Assembly: GCA_964597305.1 (NCBI GenBank)
Contig: CAZQWU010000001.1
Location: forward strand, 1-64,000
DNA length: 64,000 nucleotides
Reading direction: 5' to 3'
Origin: UBA7398 sp964597305
GTDB lineage: Bacteria > Actinomycetota > Actinomycetes > Nanopelagicales > Nanopelagicaceae
Shown here one piece after another: positions 1 through 8,564 of this stretch. Every line of letters starts with the position of its first letter. The first letter of the stretch is position 1. A program made the translations under genes and the position numbers. Under the pieces are notes generated by a model, which made no database searches, was not told where the DNA came from, and saw nothing but the letters and a program-made list of their open reading frames with translations.

Positions 1-941
1 GCAAACTTCAGATTCGAATCTTGTGGTTTGCCATAAACGAATGCATCGGCACCGAGCTCTTCAACAACTTCCACCATCACTTCAAATCCCGATGAAGCAG
101 GGGAGAATCCCTCAGGTCGAATACCGACGATGACGTTAGAGCCAGCGCTTGCTGGGACATCAACACTGAGGCTGCCAAGTTTGGCTTTGCCACCGCTGAC
201 CGGTGCAGTGAGAAGATTCATCGCTGGTGAACCAATAAACCCTGCGACGAAGGCATTGGCTGGATTGTCATAGAGATTGCGTGGCGTATCAACTTGTTGC
301 AACAAACCATCTTTGAGTACAGCTACCCGATCTCCCATGGTCATTGCTTCTACCTGATCGTGGGTCACGTACACAGTGGTAATTCCAAGTCGACGTTGCA
401 GCGCAGCTATTTGAGTGCGCGTAGCAACGCGAAGTTTCGCATCAAGGTTGGAGAGCGGTTCATCCATTAAAAAGACTTGTGGCTCTCGAACAATCGCGCG
501 ACCCATTGCTACGCGTTGACGTTGTCCACCTGAGAGCGCTTTAGGTTTACGTTCCAAATATGGTTCCAGATCAAGTAATTTTGCCGCTTCTAAAACTCGA
601 CGATCACGTTCTTCTTTTGAAACTCCAGCAATCTTCAGTGCAAAGCCCATATTTTCCGCAACGGTCATATGTGGATAGAGCGCATAGGACTGAAACACCA
701 TCGCAATATCGCGATCTTTTGGTGCGACATGTGTGACGTCACGGTCACCAATAAAAATCTGTCCATTATCAATTTCTTCTAATCCTGCCAACATACGAAG
801 CGATGTTGATTTTCCGCAACCGGATGGACCAACTAACACAAGAAACTCACCATCATTTACGGTGAGATTTAATTTATCTACTGCTGGTGTGGTGGTTCCG
901 GGATAGATGCGCGATGCATCTTTAAACACTACTGATGCCAT
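1..941 (-). CDS. Sugar/glycerol-phosphate ABC transporter ATPase (UgpC/MsmK type), partial
   Basis: ATP-hydrolysing subunit of a carbohydrate ABC importer. The 313 visible residues hold Walker A (GPSGCGKST, about residues 38-46), the Q-loop, the signature LSGGQRQRV, Walker B (FLMDEP followed by SNLDAKL) and the H-loop THDQ. The C-terminal part begins a TOBE-like regulatory domain (IVGIRPE). The gene runs off the left edge; the family is usually 360-380 residues, so roughly 50-60 are missing. The ATG at 941 gives the expected N-terminus. Such ATPases are often shared by several sugar importers, and no permease or binding protein is visible here, so the substrate cannot be assigned. It is divergent from the CNNM gene. 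Confidence 0.93.
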   Translation of the reverse strand, partial: MASVVFKDASRIYPGTTTPAVDKLNLTVNDGEFLVLVGPSGCGKSTSLRMLAGLEEIDNGQIFIGDRDVTHVAPKDRDIAMVFQSYALYPHMTVAENMGFALKIAGVSKEERDRRVLEAAKLLDLEPYLERKPKALSGGQRQRVAMGRAIVREPQVFLMDEPLSNLDAKLRVATRTQIAALQRRLGITTVYVTHDQVEAMTMGDRVAVLKDGLLQQVDTPRNLYDNPANAFVAGFIGSPAMNLLTAPVSGGKAKLGSLSVDVPASAGSNVIVGIRPEGFSPASSGFEVMVEVVEELGADAFVYGKPQDSNLKF

Positions 942-1037
942 GACTATTCTCTTTTCTCCGGGCAGGTACGTGCCCGACGATCCGTTGGAGTGCGGGAAGG
1001 TTACGACACTTCATCGCCCCGTTCAAGGCATTCGAGA

Positions 1038-1043
1038 TACTCT
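1038..1043 (+). promoter_or_regulatory. Candidate -10 (TACTCT) of the CNNM gene
   Basis: TANNNT hexamer 8 bases before the ATG at 1052. No Shine-Dalgarno lies between them, so the message may have almost no leader. No clear -35 is visible. Confidence 0.4.
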
Positions 1044-1051
1044 TGGCACAT

Positions 1052-2365
1052 ATGCCGAACTCCCTTGGGTCAATCCTGATCGATGTCGCAATAGTCCTCT
1101 TCTTTATCGCGCTCGGCGGTGTTTTTGTCGCAGCAGAAATAGCTCTTATTTCATTGCGCGATAGCCAAGTACGCCAACTGGCCACGCAAGGAAAACGTGG
1201 CGCAAAGGTCGCCGAGTTAGCCAAGAATCCCAACCGATTTCTAGCAGCGGTGCAGGTGGGCGTCACATTCTGTGGGTTTCTCTCCGCAGCCTTAGGTGCA
1301 GAACGGTTAGGTATTTTCCTCGAACCCCAACTGCAAGACTGGGGAGTCTCGGAAAAATACTCTGCAACGCTCTCACTTATTCTGTTGACGATCGCGATTT
1401 CTTATATCTCTCTGATCTTTGGCGAACTTGTACCAAAACGACTTGCGCTCCATCGCGCTGAATTTCTTTCGCTTGCCTCCGCCACATCTGTCGATCGATT
1501 AGCGAGAGTATTTCGACCCATTATTTGGCTACTCTCGCACTCTACAAATGCCGTTCTGCGCGTTTTCAGAATTGATCCACGTTCACAACGCTCGAATATT
1601 TCTGAAGAGGAATTGCTCGATCTCGTTTCCGGGCATGAAGCGCTCACCGAAGAAGAACGAGATATCGTCGAAGAGGTTTTCAACGCCAGCGAAAAACAGA
1701 TTCACGAAATTATGGTGCCGCGAACCGAAGTAGATTTTCTTGATGCCAGTCTCTCTATTTCGCAAGCGATTCGTGTAGCTGTTGAAAAATCACATTCTCG
1801 TTATCCAGTAATTCGAGGGGCGAGCGACGAAGTTATTGGTTTTATTCATGTTCGAGATTTATTGGACCCACAGTATCAAGGAGCTGATGTAACGCTGATG
1901 GAGTGTGTTCGCTCAGTTCACTTTATGCCAGGGACAAAAGGTGTGTTGCCAGCGCTCACTGAAATGCGTGCGCAACGGCAACAGATTGCGATAGTGCTTG
2001 ATGAGTATGGTGGTACCGATGGCATTGTGACGTTAGAAGATCTCGTCGAGTGTTTAATTGGTGAAATACATGATGAATATGATGTTCATGGAGAGGTTGT
2101 GCCACAACATCGCACCGGCGATTTTGAAGTCGATGGCTTAATTTCACTCGAGGATCTCCATGATCAAACCGGAGTTTCGATCCCTGAAGGTCCCTACGAA
2201 ACTTTAAGTGGCTATGTAATGAACGTCCTCGGCCGGATACCGCGCGAACATGATGTGGTGCGAATTAATGGCTCTCGAATAACAGTTTTAAGCCTCGACG
2301 GAAAGCGCGCAGGCTCGCTATTAATTTCTAAGGAGCAGCAGCCTTCTGGGAAGATATCGCCATGA
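1052..2365 (+). CDS. CNNM/CorC (HlyC)-family membrane protein with CBS pair
   Basis: About 437 residues in the family order: DUF21 transmembrane domain (about 10-190), a CBS pair (about 215-335, starting near the [10 protein letters not shown] stretch) and a C-terminal CorC_HlyC domain (about 345-430). Members are linked to Mg2+/Co2+ efflux or homeostasis; older annotations call them hemolysins. A TTG at 1043 is in frame, but the ATG at 1052 is preferred because of the TANNNT element just upstream. The stop overlaps the trpS start (ATGA), so the two are probably co-translated. Transport direction and ion are inferred from the family only. Confidence 0.85.
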   Translation: MPNSLGSILIDVAIVLFFIALGGVFVAAEIALISLRDSQVRQLATQGKRGAKVAELAKNPNRFLAAVQVGVTFCGFLSAALGAERLGIFLEPQLQDWGVSEKYSATLSLILLTIAISYISLIFGELVPKRLALHRAEFLSLASATSVDRLARVFRPIIWLLSHSTNAVLRVFRIDPRSQRSNISEEELLDLVSGHEALTEEERDIVEEVFNASEKQIHEIMVPRTEVDFLDASLSISQAIRVAVEKSHSRYPVIRGASDEVIGFIHVRDLLDPQYQGADVTLMECVRSVHFMPGTKGVLPALTEMRAQRQQIAIVLDEYGGTDGIVTLEDLVECLIGEIHDEYDVHGEVVPQHRTGDFEVDGLISLEDLHDQTGVSIPEGPYETLSGYVMNVLGRIPREHDVVRINGSRITVLSLDGKRAGSLLISKEQQPSGKISP

Positions 2366-3378
2366 CAAAGAAGCGAGTCCTCTCGGGTATTCAACCGACA
2401 GCAGACTCATTTCACCTAGGTAATTATCTCGGTGCAATCAAACAATGGATTGCCATGCAAGATTCCCATGACGCATTTTATTGTGTTGTCGATCTTCATG
2501 CCTTGACGCTGGCCACATCAAATACCGATCCAAAACTATTTCGAAAAAGAACCATAACGGCGGTCGCACAATTAATGGCGTTGGGCTTAGATCCAGATAA
2601 ATGCACGCTCTTTGTTCAATCACATGTTCCGCAGCACAACCAATTATCTTGGGTACTCGAATGTTTCACCGGATTTGGTGAAGCACAGCGCATGACTCAA
2701 TTTAAAGATAAATCACAAAAATCTGGTGCAGAGCGTGCGGTAGTGGGACTTTTCACTTACCCGATTTTGCAAGCAGCCGACATCATGTTGTATGACGCTC
2801 ACTATGTGCCTGTCGGAGAAGATCAACGGCAACATATTGAACTCACACGAGATTTGGGCCAACGATTTAATTCGCTTTATGGAAATCAATTGGTAATTCC
2901 TGAACCTTTTATCACGAAAGCAGCAGCGAAAATTAATGATTTACAAGAGCCGACGGCCAAGATGAGCAAATCTGCTCATTCTCTTACGGGTGTTATTGAT
3001 ATTTTGGACGCGCCGGAAACCAATGTGAAAAAGATTAAGAGCGCGGTCACCGATACTGAACGAGACGTAATATTTGATGAGAAAAATAAGGCGGGAATAT
3101 CCAATCTCCTCACGATTTATAGCGCCCTTACAGGTCGAACTATTTCGGAAATAGAAAAAGAGTTTGTCGGTAAAGGGTATGGAGACTTTAAAGGTGCGGT
3201 TGCCGACATCGTTGTTGAGTATTTTGCTCCAGTTCGGCAGCGGATGTCGGAATTAATGAATGATGAAAGCTATGTTCTTGCCACGATGAGACGCGGCGCA
3301 GAAAAAGCCGAGGCCGTTGCTTCAGCGACTTTGAAACGCGTTTACGATGCGTTAGGAGTTATTCCGCGTGGCAGATAA
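2362..3378 (+). CDS. trpS: Tryptophan-tRNA ligase
   Basis: Charges tRNA-Trp with tryptophan (class Ic aminoacyl-tRNA synthetase, cytoplasmic dimer). The 338 residues match the usual length. The HIGH-type motif is HLGN at residues 18-21, following the [16 protein letters not shown] block; KMSKS is at residues 200-204. The [14 protein letters not shown] segment is also typical. It overlaps the upstream CNNM gene by 4 bases and the downstream mutase gene by 11, so it sits inside an operon. No second trpS is visible here. Confidence 0.97.
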   Translation: MTKKRVLSGIQPTADSFHLGNYLGAIKQWIAMQDSHDAFYCVVDLHALTLATSNTDPKLFRKRTITAVAQLMALGLDPDKCTLFVQSHVPQHNQLSWVLECFTGFGEAQRMTQFKDKSQKSGAERAVVGLFTYPILQAADIMLYDAHYVPVGEDQRQHIELTRDLGQRFNSLYGNQLVIPEPFITKAAAKINDLQEPTAKMSKSAHSLTGVIDILDAPETNVKKIKSAVTDTERDVIFDEKNKAGISNLLTIYSALTGRTISEIEKEFVGKGYGDFKGAVADIVVEYFAPVRQRMSELMNDESYVLATMRRGAEKAEAVASATLKRVYDALGVIPRGR

Positions 3379-4966
3379 ACCGGCGAAGAAAAATCTCAGT
3401 GAATCACATATTGAATTTAGTGATACACCGCGCCACCAATCGGAAAAGCATCACACGGAAAAGCATCAAACGGAAAAGGCGGGTACGTATCCTTTTACTC
3501 GAGGAATTCACGAAAGTATGTACACGAGTAAACCGTGGACGATGCGCCAATATGCAGGTTTTGGGAGCGCAGAAGAATCGAATAAGCGTTATAAAGAACT
3601 GGTAGCAGCTGGAACGGGCGGTCTCTCAGTTGCATTCGATTTACCAACCCAGATGGGTCTCGATTCTGATTCACCGTTAGCCCTTGATGAGGTAGGAAAA
3701 GTTGGCGTAGCAATTGATTCGCTCGACGATATGCGTCGACTCTTTGCTGATTTGCCACTCGATAAAATTTCCACTTCTATGACGATCAATGCGCCTGCAG
3801 CGATATTGCTCTTGATGTACCAATTAGTTGCCGAAGAACAGGGAATTCCTGGATCAGCGCTCACCGGAACAATCCAAAATGACGTCTTGAAGGAATACAT
3901 AGCGCGAGGGACATACATTTTCCCCCCGCAACCATCGCTGCGATTGATCACAGATATTTTCAGTTATTGCAAAGATGAATTACCGAAGTGGAATACCATT
4001 TCAATCTCGGGCTATCACATTGGCGAAGCAGGGGCGACGCCAGTTCAAGAAATCGCTTTCACATTAAGTGACGCAATCACCTATGTCCAGGCAGCGGTAA
4101 ATGCTGGGCTTGATGTTGATGATTTTGCTCCTCGGCTTTCATTTTTCTTCGTTGCACGGACTACATTGATTGAAGAGGTAGCAAAATTTCGGGCTGCTCG
4201 AATGGTGTGGGCGAAGATTATGAAAGAACGATTTGGCGCAAAAAACGAGAAATCGATGCAACTTCGGTTCCATACTCAAACAGCTGGTGTTCAACTTACT
4301 GCCCAACAACCTGAAGTAAATCTCGTTCGGGTCACGATTCAAGCTCTTGCTGCTGTTCTTGGCGGAACACAATCTCTTCATACGAATTCTTTCGATGAGG
4401 CGCTCGCACTTCCCAGTGAAAAAGCTGCTCGATTGGCGCTACGCACCCAGCAAGTTATTGCCCATGAAACCGATATCACGAAGGTTGTTGATCCGTTCGC
4501 AGGATCATATGTAGTGGAAAACCTAACTGAAGATTTAGCGCGTGAGATTGAAACACTCATCGCGAAAATTGAGGAACAAGGTGGCGCAGTCGTTGCGATT
4601 GAACACGGTTTCCAGAAATCTCAAATCGAAGATAGCGCCTTCACCATTGCGCAAGAAATCGAGCGGGGCGAGCGCATCATTGTTGGCGTCAATGAATTTA
4701 CATCGGGCGATGACTCACAACCAGCATTACATCGACTTGATCCACATGTAGGAGATGAACAACGTTCACGGCTAGAACGCCATCGCGCAGAACGTGACAA
4801 TACCGCCGTGACAAGCGCGTTAAAAAAGATTAGCGAAGTTGCGGCCACTCAGGAGAATGTGATGCCGTACTTGAAAACGGCAATCAAAGCTGGTGGGACA
4901 GTTGGAGAGATTTGCGATGCGCTTCGATCAGTATGGGGCGTTTATCGTTCACGTGAAGCGTTTTAG
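3368..4966 (+). CDS. Methylmalonyl-CoA mutase large subunit (catalytic domain only)
   Basis: Predicted coenzyme B12-dependent acyl-CoA mutase interconverting (R)-methylmalonyl-CoA and succinyl-CoA. The 532 residues form the substrate-binding barrel only; the B12-binding domain is absent, as in lineages where it is a separate small subunit. Diagnostic segments are [56 protein letters not shown] and [14 protein letters not shown]. The Tyr in RQYAGF favours methylmalonyl-CoA over isobutyryl-CoA, but ethylmalonyl- or isobutyryl-CoA mutase is not excluded. The GTG start lies inside the end of trpS. Residues 25-39 carry a short repeat. No B12-binding partner gene is in the window; the carboxylase at 23505-27577 could supply methylmalonyl-CoA. 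Confidence 0.88.
   Translation: MADKPAKKNLSESHIEFSDTPRHQSEKHHTEKHQTEKAGTYPFTRGIHESMYTSKPWTMRQYAGFGSAEESNKRYKELVAAGTGGLSVAFDLPTQMGLDSDSPLALDEVGKVGVAIDSLDDMRRLFADLPLDKISTSMTINAPAAILLLMYQLVAEEQGIPGSALTGTIQNDVLKEYIARGTYIFPPQPSLRLITDIFSYCKDELPKWNTISISGYHIGEAGATPVQEIAFTLSDAITYVQAAVNAGLDVDDFAPRLSFFFVARTTLIEEVAKFRAARMVWAKIMKERFGAKNEKSMQLRFHTQTAGVQLTAQQPEVNLVRVTIQALAAVLGGTQSLHTNSFDEALALPSEKAARLALRTQQVIAHETDITKVVDPFAGSYVVENLTEDLAREIETLIAKIEEQGGAVVAIEHGFQKSQIEDSAFTIAQEIERGERIIVGVNEFTSGDDSQPALHRLDPHVGDEQRSRLERHRAERDNTAVTSALKKISEVAATQENVMPYLKTAIKAGGTVGEICDALRSVWGVYRSREAF
3441..3480 (+). repeat. 15-bp in-frame tandem repeat in the mutase N-terminus
   Basis: About 2.7 copies of a 15-base unit (CGGAAAAGCATCACA, then CGGAAAAGCATCAAA, then CGGAAAAGGC). 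It encodes [13 protein letters not shown] in the poorly conserved lead-in before the YPFTRGI catalytic start. Confidence 0.85.
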
Positions 4967-4968
4967 TG

Positions 4969-5979
4969 ATGAGTACGCTGATGAAACGTGTCATATCTAG
5001 TTTCCTCAGCGTATTAATATTTTTCGGATGTTTTCCGGTCGCATCAGCAGAAGAACTACCTCCTGTTAAGTATGGAATCGCACTCGATGTTGGCGGGGTT
5101 GGAGATAATTCTTTTAATGATGCAGTAATGAAGTCAGTAAATACTTTCAAGAAAAAATATTCCATTCCTGATTCATTTGTTCGTGCGGTCATCACTGACG
5201 GTTCTTACCTCGATCGAGTGAGCAGATTACGATTTCTTGCTAAATCAGGGTATTCACTGATTATTGCTGTGGGATCTGATTATGATCGAGCCTTAACCAA
5301 AGTGGCAGGTGAGAATCCAGAGCTAACTTTCGCTATTGTGAATAGCAGCGGCGTTGCTCAACTCAATGTTTCGTGCTTACCGTTTAATGAAAAAGAGGGA
5401 GCTTTTTTAGCAGGGATCGCTGCTGGTGCTGCATCAAAAACTGGCGTCGTAGGATTTGTTGGAACCGCAGCGACCGTGGATGCTTATCCGTTTTTTACGC
5501 AAGGCGTGATGTTCGCTCAGCCGAAAGCCATTACCAAGCCTTTGATCTACAACGGAACTCCTGCGACTGCAAAAGAATTTCTCAATAATCCAATCGATGT
5601 TGTTTACTCTACCTGGTCAGGCGACAGTTCAATTTTAAGTTCAGTTAAATCTGAAAGTTCTAAGTCACGAAAAATTTGGTTAATAACGCAGACGCCAGAC
5701 CAATATTTCTCATTGTTACCAAGTGAACGAAAATTTATTCTGGCAACAGTAACCAAACGAGTTGATCGCGCAGTTACGGATGTACTTGAACTTGGTCGAG
5801 GCCGCGAATCTATTCTTGATATTGTGAGTGAAACCAATGGTATTTATGGCCGGATGTATTCAGTAGAAAATTCGGGGTTAGCTCTCACTTTCCTCAATCC
5901 TGTAACCAGCGCCACTCAAAAATCGATCGCGCGCGGTCTCTCCGTTATCAAGCAAGGAAAACTTTCAACTCAAGGTTGA
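4969..5979 (+). CDS. BMP-family substrate-binding protein (PnrA/Med-like)
   Basis: Secreted binding protein of the basic membrane protein family, whose characterised members bind nucleosides. An N-terminal hydrophobic signal ends near VASA-EE (about residue 28). No good lipobox is present (FFGC rather than LxxC), so it may be freely secreted or poorly anchored. The family hallmark IALDVGGVGDNSFND follows, then GVVGFVGT. It is a paralogue of the lipoprotein at 6093. The GTG at 4966 overlaps the mutase stop by one base; the ATG at 4969 is an equally good start. It ends the trpS/mutase operon and has no permease of its own, so it may feed the importer downstream. Confidence 0.83.
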   Translation: MSTLMKRVISSFLSVLIFFGCFPVASAEELPPVKYGIALDVGGVGDNSFNDAVMKSVNTFKKKYSIPDSFVRAVITDGSYLDRVSRLRFLAKSGYSLIIAVGSDYDRALTKVAGENPELTFAIVNSSGVAQLNVSCLPFNEKEGAFLAGIAAGAASKTGVVGFVGTAATVDAYPFFTQGVMFAQPKAITKPLIYNGTPATAKEFLNNPIDVVYSTWSGDSSILSSVKSESSKSRKIWLITQTPDQYFSLLPSERKFILATVTKRVDRAVTDVLELGRGRESILDIVSETNGIYGRMYSVENSGLALTFLNPVTSATQKSIARGLSVIKQGKLSTQG

Positions 5980-6041
5980 GACTTTGCCAAGTTGTAATGT
6001 TTAAGGTGGTTTTTTCAAGCGATTTTGAAGCGGCGCAAGGA

Positions 6042-6047
6042 TAGGGT
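6042..6047 (+). promoter_or_regulatory. Candidate -10 (TAGGGT) of the nucleoside importer operon
   Basis: TANNNT hexamer in the 113-base gap between the two BMP genes. Transcription from about 6054 would give a leader of about 40 nt containing the hairpin at 6058-6074 and the Shine-Dalgarno at 6081-6086. No convincing -35 is seen. Confidence 0.4.
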
Positions 6048-6057
6048 TTCGCCACAA

Positions 6058-6074
6058 TCCCGCAGATAGTGGGA
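6058..6074 (+). other. Small hairpin in the leader of the BMP lipoprotein gene
   Basis: TCCCGC and GTGGGA pair (one G-U) around an AGATA loop, 6 bases upstream of the AGGAGG ribosome-binding site. It could stabilise the 5' end or affect ribosome access. It is too small to call a riboswitch. Confidence 0.35.
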
Positions 6075-6092
6075 ATTTTCAGGAGGAATACT

Positions 6093-7112
6093 TTGAAGAA
6101 GTCATTCGTAAAGCGTTCCGTTGTTGCCGTTGCGGCTATTGCAGCGATCTCACTCGTTGCTGGTTGCTCGTCATCATCAAACGCATCGAAGGTAAAGGCA
6201 TGTCTTGCACTTGATACTGGTGGTGTTGATGACAAATCATTCAACGCCTCTGCATGGGAAGGTGCACAAGCAGCGCAATCTGCTGGAGCTGAAGTGAAAT
6301 ACCTTGCTGCAACATCAGATGCAGATTACGCACCAAATATCAAGAAATTAGTTGATGAAGGTTGCACCATCGTCATTGGCGTTGGCTTCCTTATTAATGG
6401 CGCAATCGTTGAAGCTGCAAAGGCAAATCCAGATACGAAGTTTGCCATTGTGGATCAAGACGGTATGGATCACGGACCAAAGGGTGACCAATATCCAGGA
6501 ACTGCGTTGCCAAATCTCAAGGGTCTAACTTTTGCGACAAACCAAGCAGCGTTCCAAGCAGGTTATCTTGCAGCTGGTTATTCCAAGACCGGCAAAGTTG
6601 CTACTTATGGTGGTCTCAACATTCCACCAGTCACCATCTTCATGGACGGCTTTGCCCGTGGTGTTGCGTACTACAACATGAAGAAAGGTAAGAACGTTAA
6701 GGTCCTTGGTTGGGATACTGCAAAGAAAGACGGAACATTCGTCGGCGGATTCTCGGATCAAGCAAAAGCGCTCCAAATCTCAAAGAACTTTGAGCAACAA
6801 GGCGCAGACGTTATCTTCCCAGTTGCCGGTGGTCTTGGTGCAGCAACCGCTAACCAATCCATGACAGGCAAGAAGTCAGTAACAATCTGGGTTGACTCAG
6901 ATGGTTATGTGCAAGCTCCTCAGTTTGCATCAGTACTTCTCACCTCAGTTGTTAAAGGTGTCGGAACGTCAGTAACTGCAGTTATCCAAGATGTTATTGA
7001 NNNNNNNNNNNNNNNNNNNNNNNNNNNNNNNNNNNNNNNNNNNNNNNNNNNNNNNNNNNNNNNNNNNNNNNNNNNNNNNNNNNNNNNNNNNNNNNNNNNN
7101 GTTGATGCATAA
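6093..7112 (+). CDS. BMP-family nucleoside-binding lipoprotein (contains assembly gap)
   Basis: Likely the lipid-anchored substrate receptor of the ABC importer encoded just downstream. The TTG at 6093 is chosen as start because AGGAGG (6081-6086) lies 6 bases upstream; longer in-frame versions begin upstream of that site. The N-terminus has positive charges, a hydrophobic stretch and the lipobox LVAGC, so Cys about 27 becomes the lipidated residue. CLALDTGGVDDKSFN matches the family signature. Bases 7001-7100 are N, so the C-terminus is unread apart from a final Val-Asp-Ala before the stop, and its frame through the gap is not proven. A strong terminator-like hairpin follows. Confidence 0.87.
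   Translation: MKKSFVKRSVVAVAAIAAISLVAGCSSSSNASKVKACLALDTGGVDDKSFNASAWEGAQAAQSAGAEVKYLAATSDADYAPNIKKLVDEGCTIVIGVGFLINGAIVEAAKANPDTKFAIVDQDGMDHGPKGDQYPGTALPNLKGLTFATNQAAFQAGYLAAGYSKTGKVATYGGLNIPPVTIFMDGFARGVAYYNMKKGKNVKVLGWDTAKKDGTFVGGFSDQAKALQISKNFEQQGADVIFPVAGGLGAATANQSMTGKKSVTIWVDSDGYVQAPQFASVLLTSVVKGVGTSVTAVIQDVIXXXXXXXXXXXXXXXXXXXXXXXXXXXXXXXXXXVDA
7001..7100. other. Assembly gap (100 N)
   Basis: A run of exactly 100 N inside the 3' part of the BMP lipoprotein gene. A round length normally marks a placeholder, so the true distance is unknown. Confidence 0.98.
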
Positions 7113-7139
7113 GTTAAGAATGTAAGACAGTAGTTATAT

Positions 7140-7171
7140 ATTGGGCGGACTAGGAAACTGGTCCGCCCAAT
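7140..7171 (+). terminator. Intrinsic terminator/attenuator after the BMP lipoprotein gene
   Basis: Perfect inverted repeat: TTGGGCGGAC (7141-7150) and GTCCGCCCAA (7161-7170) with a 10-base loop, extended by one A-T pair and followed by TTTCTT. It lies between the receptor gene and the ATPase gene of one importer. Partial termination here would make much more receptor than ATPase and permease. Confidence 0.8.
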
Positions 7172-7208
7172 TTCTTAGGAGTAAAAGCGTCACGAGAAAC
7201 GGAAGCTC

Positions 7209-8564
7209 ATGTCAGTCGAATTACGCGGCATTACGAAGCGCTTTGGCGCTTTGATTGCCAACGATGACATCAATCTCAAGGTTGGTGATGGCGAGATTCA
7301 CGCAATTCTTGGCGAAAATGGCGCGGGCAAATCTACTCTGATGAACATTCTCTATGGATTACTCCAACCTGATTCTGGTGAAATTCTGATTGATAATGCA
7401 CCAGTAACAATCGATGCTCCTAGCGATGCGCTCAAAGCTGGAATAGGTATGGTTCATCAGCACTTCATGTTAATTCCGGTATTTACGGTTGCAGAAAACA
7501 TTGTCTTAGGCCATGAAAAAGTGAATGGTTTAGGCTCGCTAGATCTTGGCCACGCTCGATCTGAGATTGCTCGAATCTCTCACGAGTTTAATTTTGCAGT
7601 AGATCCCGACGCCATCGTTGAGACGTTGCCAGTTGGAATTCAACAACGCGTTGAGGTGATTCGAGCATTGATGTATAACGCAAAAGTACTCATCCTCGAT
7701 GAACCGACTGCGGTTTTAACGCCACAAGAGACTGACGAATTATTAGCGGTCATGAAGCGATTAAAATCGCAAGGAACATCAATAATTTTTATCACGCATA
7801 AACTTCGTGAAGTACAAGAAGTCGCTGATCGCATTACCATTATTAGGCGAGGTAAAGTTGTGGGTAGTGCGCTTCCCTCTGCAACAAAAGAAGAATTAGC
7901 AACTCAGATGGTGGGTCGGCCTGTAGTACTTGCACTCAATAAAAAACATCCCGAACCAGGTAAGTCATTGCTATCGATCAAATATCTCACGGTGACGGAC
8001 AATCGTGGAGTTGAGCTCGTAAAAAAGATCAATCTCGATGTGCGAGCAGGCGAAATCGTGGCAGTTGCTGGTGTGCAAGGTAATGGCCAAACAGAATTTG
8101 CCCGTGCGCTCATTAACTTAGAACCGCACTCCCATGGTGAAGTTTTTCTCGATGGCACATCTATCTTAGGAAAAACAGTGGCAGAAGCACTTCATGCAGG
8201 CGTTGCATTTGTGCCTGAATCACGCGAACTTGATGGACTCATTAATTCCTTTTCTATCGCAGAGAATCTTGTCCTTGATGTGTTTGATAAAGAACCATAT
8301 GGAAAGAAATTTGCGATGTACCCTGCTCGAGTTAAGAGCGANNNNNNNNNNNNNNNNNNNNNNNNNNNNNNNNNNNNNNNNNNNNNNNNNNNNNNNNNNN
8401 NNNNNNNNNNNNNNNNNNNNNNNNNNNNNNNNNNNNNNNNNTTTTCGCTCGCGGATCGAATCGCCGTGATGTACAAAGGGGAGATTATCGACATCGTCCC
8501 AGCAACAATTTCACGAAGTGAACTTGGACTTCTTATGGCCGGTGTGAAGCAGGCACAGTCATGA
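7209..8564 (+). CDS. Nucleoside ABC importer, double ATPase (NupO/YufO type; contains assembly gap)
   Basis: Energises nucleoside uptake with the BMP receptor and the two permeases that follow. The first ATPase domain has Walker A GENGAGKST, a Q-loop in MVHQHF, Walker B VLILDEPTAVLTP and the H-loop ITHK. Its signature position reads LPVGIQQRVEV, with VGIQQ rather than SGGQQ, common in this family. The second domain begins near residue 255 (AGVQGNGQTEF as the Walker A equivalent), but its signature and Walker B fall in the N run at 8342-8441. The tail SLADRIAVMYKGEI is intact. Full-length relatives have about 510 residues, so the real missing stretch is probably nearer 280 than 100 bases. It overlaps the next gene by ATGA. 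Confidence 0.9.
   Translation: MSVELRGITKRFGALIANDDINLKVGDGEIHAILGENGAGKSTLMNILYGLLQPDSGEILIDNAPVTIDAPSDALKAGIGMVHQHFMLIPVFTVAENIVLGHEKVNGLGSLDLGHARSEIARISHEFNFAVDPDAIVETLPVGIQQRVEVIRALMYNAKVLILDEPTAVLTPQETDELLAVMKRLKSQGTSIIFITHKLREVQEVADRITIIRRGKVVGSALPSATKEELATQMVGRPVVLALNKKHPEPGKSLLSIKYLTVTDNRGVELVKKINLDVRAGEIVAVAGVQGNGQTEFARALINLEPHSHGEVFLDGTSILGKTVAEALHAGVAFVPESRELDGLINSFSIAENLVLDVFDKEPYGKKFAMYPARVKSXXXXXXXXXXXXXXXXXXXXXXXXXXXXXXXXXXFSLADRIAVMYKGEIIDIVPATISRSELGLLMAGVKQAQS
8342..8441. other. Assembly gap (100 N)
   Basis: A run of exactly 100 N in the second ATPase domain of the importer gene. Judging by the family's usual length, the true missing length is likely larger. Confidence 0.98.

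Noticed and set aside
6058..6074. Purine or other riboswitch ahead of the nucleoside importer
   Set aside because: There is only one 6-bp hairpin and a leader of about 40 nt, too small for any known aptamer.
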